From Buxus sempervirens (lineage: Eukaryota; Streptophyta; Magnoliopsida; Buxales; Buxaceae), in contig OX387194.1 of assembly GCA_947561395.2 (NCBI GenBank), positions 31,878,036 to 31,942,035 of the forward strand: a stretch of 64,000 bases of DNA. The letters run 5' to 3'. The notes beneath the pieces are model-generated. The model saw only the letters and a list, made by a program, of their open reading frames with translations, had not been told where the DNA came from and ran no database searches. The position numbers were made by a program, and so were the translations under genes. Shown here piece after piece: positions 26,601 through 35,600 of the stretch. Position 1 is the first letter of the stretch. Each line of letters starts with the position of its first letter.

Positions 26601-29600
26601 AAATAAGAAACATGCAACACAATTGCATATATGCCTGAAGATCTAAAACTGAAGCTAAAATTTTGAACAGAGACTTACGAATTTCAGTTTAAAAAAACTA
26701 AAAAAAAAAGGCGATGGACAGAATTAGCCAAAAATACACACTTTAACCGGTAAATGGATTAAAATGATACAGGTTCTAAATCGAATGGACCACGAATTAC
26801 CATACCTCATAAGGAAGCAGGGTGCGGCAAAGGTTCTCACCATAGCAAAAACCGTATCTTTCTAGGAATTTCCAAGATCCATTCCATGGCTTTGACTTGG
26901 AAGGTACTTGCAATTCCAAGGAATAAGCACCATCTGTTGTTTTAACTTCCTTAATAGAAATTGGTGGAACATCCTACACAGGAACAAAAGGCAGAACTCA
27001 ATGGATAATAAAAACTTAAATATTTATTTATAGATATGTTTCCATCAGTATCTAATCCCACGTATGCAAAAGTAATAATTATGCAAAAATTATTCCAATT
27101 TCTTAGAAACTACAGAGACACTTGAATATATCTTCCTTCAAAACTAAACTGCCACAACTGTGGTTTAGAAATTTGAAAGTTTGAAATTCATACAAAAGAT
27201 CTGTAAATGTAAACCAATCATGTTCAAGAATCATGGATGTTTGCATATGTCCAACAATCATGCTTCTTTTTTGTTCTCTTTCCATTAAATACAGTTTTCT
27301 ATTATTTTATTGATCATAACTACATCATTTTGCTGTGTTAAAATTTTACTGAATATAAGATCCCTTCCTTCAAACATCCTGTAAACTTATTTAAATCTCA
27401 TTGGCACTTCAATTATGAATCACAGCCTAACAAATGGGGAATCAAAATCCATATCAATGGTACAAAACTAAGAAAAATATCATGGATACACATCAAAGCA
27501 CTATCAGAAACAAGAGGAAACTTCAAAAAGTAGTTTTAGCTAGATATTGCAATAATATCATTAATGAAATGCAACAACAAGCACAATACCCATTCATCTG
27601 TACAATAATAACACATAAAAGTTTGTCAGCAGCGGGAAGGGGGCCCAAGCAAGCAATGATGGATTAACAAATTGAAATCAAAAAGTGCAAAGCTCTAAAC
27701 CACTTGGATTTTATCCAAAAAAATTTCTTTATCGACTGTACAATATCAACAATGATCAAGATCATCCTTACACTTGCATGAAAAATTCCCAAGTCTATGA
27801 TTGGTGGGCAATGCCCCACACAAATGGAAACGGATTTCAAACAATCTAGACACCTCCAATGTTAATATTGACTTCTCAATGTCATATGGGGAGTTTATAT
27901 CATTCAGGGCCGCTCACTAGTGTAGCGAGACTGCTATATTCCACCTTCCAAAAATTATATAGGATGACATTAGATGAAGAAATTTTAGCCGAGGACTACT
28001 TGACCAGAACAGAAACATTTTTCCAAACCCCGCACTTTGAAGGCCAAATTTTCAAAGTGAAAAGATCAATTAACAAGATTTTAACACTTCATATGCAATG
28101 CCAGTTAACCCAAATATTTTTGATAAATAGGTGTGGGAAGAGGATTCTTAACAAAGATTTATGGGGAAGTCTTTTTAAACGAAATTGACAGGAATATCAG
28201 ATTACTTATTTCTGGAAGAGTCATTTTGAAATTCAGGATTCCCACTAAAGTGGCTTTCCACCAACCACCTAGAAGCAGAATCAGTGAACTCTGCCAGATA
28301 CACTCTTAGTGTTTCTATGTTGCAGATACTAATAGAACATGTCAGATGGGGCCAGATCTGACAAAAAGTCCCCAAGCCAGAATGATATTTTGGGAAGTGG
28401 AGGAATGTGGGAAATTTAAACACGGGTAGTGTCTTGCATGTGCGGTTTGCACGAGTGACACTTGAAAACTAAAAGCAAAAGAGTCTTGTTGAAATCTTGC
28501 TCGTCTTGAAGGAGCATGGTGGGAAGTCCTAGGTTGGATATGGGAGCATGGTGGGAAATTCTAGGTTGGATATGGATGAAATTCCTTAGTATTTGAGGAG
28601 ATGTATAGATTTTCCTGTGACCCATGAGTTCTAGGAAGAAAAATGGGGTATTGCTCCCTTGTCTTTACATGATCTGGAGTTTTAAATCGTTCAAGGGCAC
28701 ACGCATTGAAGGTAGAACATATTTTTTTCTTTTTTCATTTTCAAGGCTCCAACCTAGAGAAAATCGATTTTCATATATATGATGTAGCAACACCCAATCC
28801 ATCAATGGGTGTCACTACTCTGATTTTCAGAAAAAAAAAATCAATTTTTCATCGAAAAACATTAAAATTTTGTAAAAAATATAATAACTAATTTACAAAT
28901 TAAAAGGAATATAGTAAAGTAGTATGAATTTAACAGAATAATTTATTTAATTATAATTTAAATTAAAAACTAATTTAAATATAACAAGAAATTAAATGAA
29001 ATAATAACATTTTAAAATTTGGAATTTTAAAAATAAAATTAATTTAAATAACAGAATATAATATTTAAATAAATTAATTTAAATATAATAAGAAATAATT
29101 CTCGAGGAACAAGATGAGAAGTGGAGGAATGTGGGAAATAAGATATAATAAGACAAACACCCGTATGGAACAAGATGAATCCTTGAAAATTCTCCTGTTT
29201 CTCTCCTTCCATAGTGTCCAAAAAATAGCAGCCGATGTCAAGTTCCAAAGAACCTCATGCTGAGAAACTCCCTTGCCTATACTCTACTTGTTCATGTGCA
29301 TTATACCCATGAGAGTGTGAGGTGTGTGGGTTAGCACACTTGTTCATGTTGCATTATAGGGTTATCACCCTACAGTCACCAACAACATTATGATTCAATA
29401 AGGTATCAGGTTCCAATCCCAAATGCCAACATCATCCTAATATATATTTGTGTTTTGTTTTTGAGGGATGCTACACATTTGGTGTACATCACTCATTTGT
29501 ACTTTTGTTTTCTATTTTATCCAAATGAATCTCTGAATTTACCTACAAAAAAAAAAGCCACCAACATCCTAATACATATCTGGTTTATACCGTTGTGAGG

Positions 29601-32600
29601 GTTTCTACAACACCCAAGACCCAGTTGTACGTCATGGATTATTTGTAAAGACCTGGACTTGAAATATTAGTCAAGAAAATGTAGAAATGAATGTTATTTT
29701 GTTTTAGAGCCAGATTGTCATAGGGATGCTATAGGCATCTGCGAGTGTATTCCCTTTTCCAAAAATAGTGGCTCAACATAGAGCTCTAATCAGTTGAAAA
29801 CCCGTAGAACTGCAATGCACACGTATAATACTGTAGAGGGGGTTCTTATTACTGACGGGAATGTGGGCTGGCCGGAGGCATCTAAGAAAACTTCACGACA
29901 CCAAACCAGCTATAAGGAAAGGTAAGGAATGGCATTATAGTTATGCCAATGTTTACAATTTTGCAATATTTCACTCATACATCAGCAAAATATCATTTTC
30001 TCCAGGGTAATGACACAAAATGACTGAGGAAATCAAGATTTCCCTGCATTTTCGGCATGTCACGAAATTTCGACAAAATGTCATGAAATGCGTCACTTAA
30101 ATTTCGCACATGGCCTAAAGTCACATGTGAAATTAAGTTGAAATGGCCCTTAAAAGGGCCATTTTCTCCTCATTTCTTGGCATTCTTGCTTCAAAACTTC
30201 TTAGATTTGAGGATTTGGCAAAATCTTCTCTTCTCATTTCTTTTGTATTTGACTATGTGTTAACTTGATTAGTTTTATTTCTTTTCTTCTTTTTTTTTTG
30301 ATAATTAATAAGAGATTCCATTAAAAATAGCAGAAAAAAGATAGTAACAAAAGCATACAATAGTCCATGAGACAATGGACCAGAGAAAACAAAGACAAAC
30401 CTACAAAAACCCTATTCCTATACAACCATGCACATGCCTTGTTGTCTTACTTGAAGGCAAGAGCCCTCCAATGAAGTGAGACTTCAGCTGCCGCCATTCC
30501 TTGGCTCACCTTCCGTATACTAACCCAAGAAGAGGCTAAGACAATTACCTCCTCAAACACTACTTGGGGAGAAACATAGATATCCTCAAAAATCCTCTTG
30601 TTCCTAGCCTTCCACACATACCACAATATGGAAAAGCAGACTGCCTTATACATTTCCCGCCCAAACTTAGTGAGAGAAGGAAAACGCCACTGGTGGGCTA
30701 ACTAGCAAATGTCACCTGGTACTACCCAACTCACTCCTGCCAGTATAAGAAACAACCTCCATGCATGAGAAGCAAACTCGCAATGGATGAATAGATGATC
30801 AACCGACTCCCCATCCTTTAGGCATAAAGAACACACCTGAGGTGAGAGAGCTATAAACTTCCTTCTTCTCTGAAGATTGTCAAGAGTATTAACCTTTTTT
30901 AAGAGCACCAACCATACAAAAGCTAACATCCTTGTGGGTGGGGGGAGGGGACAATGTTGAGTGGGGTTTGAGGACAGAAGGTGCCTGAAAAAGGATTTAG
31001 AGGTGAAAGAATGTGAATTATCCAAGGGCCAAAACTTCACATCTGGAACTGAAGGAACAATCACTACATCTTTTAGCAATTCAAACAATCTAAACCCAAC
31101 TTAGACCAAGATAAGACATCACACACAAAAGCATCCTTGTTTGAACAAATTTTGAATAATGGAAAGAAACCGCTAGACAAGAGTCACCCCACCACATATC
31201 CAACCAAAAACGAAGAGAATCCCCTTTTCGCAATCTGGTAGAGACAATAGGAAAGGAGGACAGCGCAATAGTCCAGATTGCCTTCCAGGGACTAAGAACA
31301 GAACACCACAGGGCATTATGACTCCCTTGTCCCATCCTGTGCAACCCAAACTTACTGATTATCACCGTTGTTAGAAACAGTGGATCATATTCTGAATCCA
31401 AGGGGGGAGGGCCTAAGAGGCCCTGTGGGCCGAGATTTTGGGGCTCTGATTGTAATATCATAGGCCTAGAGTTGCAGTACCATTATCTCTGCTTAAAACA
31501 ATATAATTATGCCACAGAAAATCAAGATAAACATGATTGCATTACCCTTGAAAGAGGTGGTGTTTTGTAATAGATAAAGACTGGGTGGTGGAAACTGTAG
31601 AAGCACTAGTGAAAGCTTTCTTAATTCAAGTCTACATATGACCAGGCTTTCTGGGGTTTTGATTGGAATACATGGCCCACATAATTCTCATAGTCACTGT
31701 TTATTTTGGGAACAATTATATAGAGTGAAGGATATATTTGCTTTCCTCGGCTGTATGGGTGGCGACTGCAATTCCACAAGCATTTCTTACAAGTGGTTGA
31801 TTAGAAGCAATAATTTCAAGGTGCTTATTAAGCAACATTCCCATGGAAGTTCCAATTAGCAATTTTCAGTGCTCCAATAGTCAAGATTCACAATTTTAGC
31901 CAATTGACCAAATGCATCATCAACATCCCATATATGGCTCGATAATCAAGAGTCACAATTTTAGTTAATTGACCAAATGTACCAAATAGTACTATAAAGA
32001 GTAAACGATGTAATAGGCCCACAATTCCATCCAAGTTTCAGATTATACCTTGACATTTGTAAAAGCAATTAAACCTTAAAAAAAAGGCCAGAATAAGATC
32101 TACATGGAATGAATGATAAAAAAAAGCTCAAATATGCATTAGAAGCAACATGGTAAAATACTAAACTCGATGATCATATATCCAGATCAGATCCTCACTA
32201 CCTCAACAGAACGTCTACCTATAAGGTATATTACTTTATAACTTTCAGGTATTACTATGCTCTAGTTATTATTACAGGTAAACTATACGCTCTTTCAATT
32301 GAGAAATGGCAAGAAACCAAATAAAAAAATAAAAATTTAATTGTAAATAAGATTCATATATGGATCACTACAAAGATTAAAATCACAACATGACTTATAT
32401 TAGACAACCAAACAAAAGCATGTCCATGAACAAACAAAACATATTTTTCTGGTAATATATGTTTTAGTGCTTACCCGACAATCTTGGCATGCATTTGATA
32501 GTCTTTCATATTCAGCATTCTCCTGATTAGAAATAGTAAAAAGAAAAAATTCAGAAAAGGAAATCAGTTATTTAAAAGAAAATGGGGGTAACTAAAAATT

Positions 32601-35600
32601 AAAGCAGGAAAACTATATAAAAATCGGGAGCAGGGAAATAGTAGAAAGAGTAATATAAAATGCAATGATTGGTTACAGGATAAAAAAGAATTCTAGATCA
32701 AGAAGGATAAAGGGGGCAAAAGATACTTTTTTTTTCTTCTTTCTACTTTTAGTCATGTGTATGCATGTGCATGTGTCCCATTTCATAATCTTTATATTTA
32801 CAAGATTCTCTTCTCCCAATCAAACACCATTAGCATTCAATGCCACTGAGATAACACTCAAATTGGCAATTATGAGCTGCCCTTAGTCAAAATTGGAGCC
32901 ATTTCAAATCAGGATCCTGACAGATTAGCCCAATGCCAGTCATTATTCTGATGAAATTTCAAAATACCAAGCCAGAAGAAGCATAAATACAAACTCAAAA
33001 ACTTGTCAGCTGCATAAAAAAATTATTAAAAGAAAACCCTCAAACCACTTTAAGTTCCATCAGTTGCACTGGCAGAGTATTCAGAAATCATAATTAGACA
33101 TTACCTTGCACTTCTTTGGGATAGGAAGGGCGCTCAGATTTAAAAATACAAAGTACAAGTGAAAGGATACTCAAAGGCATTAGTTCTTCGCCAAAAGATA
33201 GGTACTTGAACTCCAAGAATATCCATACCCTTTCCCATACATTCAAAACTTCCTCCCCCTCAACCTGCACCCCTTTATCTCCCTCAACATCCACCCCACT
33301 CCCATTGGCTAACACGACACCCCGCCGCCAAACCAACTCAACCTCATCTTTTGGCACAACATTTACAAGCCCATCCGAGTCTGAGCCCCACTGCCCAACC
33401 AACTCAGCCTTGCACTAAATTGAATCTGAAGCAGACCTATCAATATCACAGAGCTTCTTCTTCTTCTTCCCGCAGACACTGGGACCCCCCACCCAAGTCT
33501 GACCGTAAGCCCTCATCACCTCTGGCTGCTCTATTGACATCATTTGCTACATCTGAGTTTTCATCAGGCTTATTCACATGTAAATCCTTTTTTTAATACC
33601 TATACAACAGATTGTTGCTCCCCTGCTGCTCCCTTCTCTAGGACCTTTATTTGGGAGCCCACCATCAAGCCGAAAATTAAAGCCTTTGCCTGGACTGCTC
33701 TATTACATAGAATCAACACTGCAGATTTCCTTCAAGGCAGAGGAAATCACCAGCCCTCTATTATAATATTTGTTTTCTTTGTAGACAGAAGAGTGGGTTT
33801 TTAGGAAATCCAAGCATCATTGGTGTGGGTGGTATTTTTTAGGGACACCAATGGGGAGATCATTTTAGCCTATGCTGGGCTCATGAGGAATAGGGATTCT
33901 ATTAAAGCTGAACGGTTGGCTTGTGTTACAGGCTTGGAAATTGCATTGAGGGAAGATTTCCATGATTTGATAGTAGAAGAGGATAGTGCTATAACCATTC
34001 CTCGGATGAGTTCAGGGGAGACTGGGTCTTGGAGGCATCAACACTTTTCGCAAAGCAAAATCTATTGCACTTAACTTGAACACCTTGTTCCTGAAAGTCC
34101 CTAGATCTGCCAATCTAACAGCAGATTTTCTGGCTAAAGACGGCTACAAGAGAAGATTGATTTTGTTTATTGGGCCTTTGTTATCTTGTTGTTAGAGGGA
34201 GATTGACTCTTCTGTTTCCTGCTGGTACGGGGTTTCTGCCCTGCTAATTGTCATGTTACACTTATTTCAGGTATTCAATATATTTCAGCACTTATCAAAA
34301 AAGAAAAGGCTTTCATACACGTGCTCACATACCACTTTGTTTCTACATTAATATATATTACGATAATACACATTTTTGGCTTATCTTTTCATCTAAATAT
34401 TTTTGTTTTAAATATCGACCATTATATATGCTTCTCCAACAAATCAAAAATTTTTATAGAATTTTCAAATGTTTCTGTTACATGTTTGCTTTTGGACTGA
34501 CCAAATCGGTATGTCTATATGATATATTGAACCATGGTCATAACCTGGTATATACAAATATACAGGTAAATACTTTCACTGATCCCCAAAAAATTAAAAA
34601 AAAACCTCTGTAAATGCATCAAATAGATTCATAAGTGTGCATTTCATATGAATGCGAACAAATCAATGCAAGAATAATTGATTGAAAAGAAAAAGAAGAA
34701 GCCATATTTCTTTCAAGTTAAAGGATAAAACAGAAAAGATATTTATGAGAGCGTAAATGGGGTCAGTTTGTAAAGGCATTTCACCAGTTCTCAGATATAT
34801 ACATGAATTATCCTTAAAGGGTGCTTAAAAAATGTTGAAACATGGCATTAAAAAATTTATGGATAAACGACAGAAGAGTGATAAAATAAATAAATAAAGA
34901 TTTGCAGGAAGCCATCCTGAATCAACATCCTAAAGAAACTAACAGCATGCAACTCCACCAAAACAGAATAACTTTAAATTTCAAGTCCAAGCATTAGCAC
35001 CAAAAAGGATGACTAATACAGAAAACAATAATTGTCATCAACAGAAAGCAACTGCATACATGCATATGTGTGCATGTGTGTGTGTGTGTGTGTGTATGTG
35101 TACGTGAATACATATGTACATACAAACATCATGTCATATTAGAAGATGCATTACCTTTCTTTTCTTCAATCTCAAGCATTTTAAGCACAGTAAGCTTAAA
35201 ATGCGCTTCAGTTCATTAACATGGCAAGGGTGATAAATTGGTATTGGTAATTCAATGTATCCAAAATGACCTGAACAAGAACAAGACTTCAATAAGTCAC
35301 CGACAAAAAAATTGTGTGCACATGCGTGTGTGTGTGTGTGTAAAATTTCTTTACCCTTCTATCCTTGGTATACTAAAATGAAAAATCAATCAACAATCAC
35401 ATGCCTTATCCCAATTAGTTGGAGTTGGCAACATGAATCATTGAACCTTATTCCAATTATTAATTCTTTATTCGATATCTTCCATTTAATTGCTTTTAAT
35501 TCTTCTTGAATATGTGCATAAAATCATCTTCAAAATCATTGAACAAGATTTGGCTGCTGGAGCCAGATCTGAGAAAACCAGAAATATCCAACCCCAAGAG

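Noticed and set aside
33206..33596. Ser/Thr/Pro-rich open frames at 33,206-33,596
   Set aside because: They overlap decayed LINE sequence in NRPE1 intron 3 and have no conserved features.
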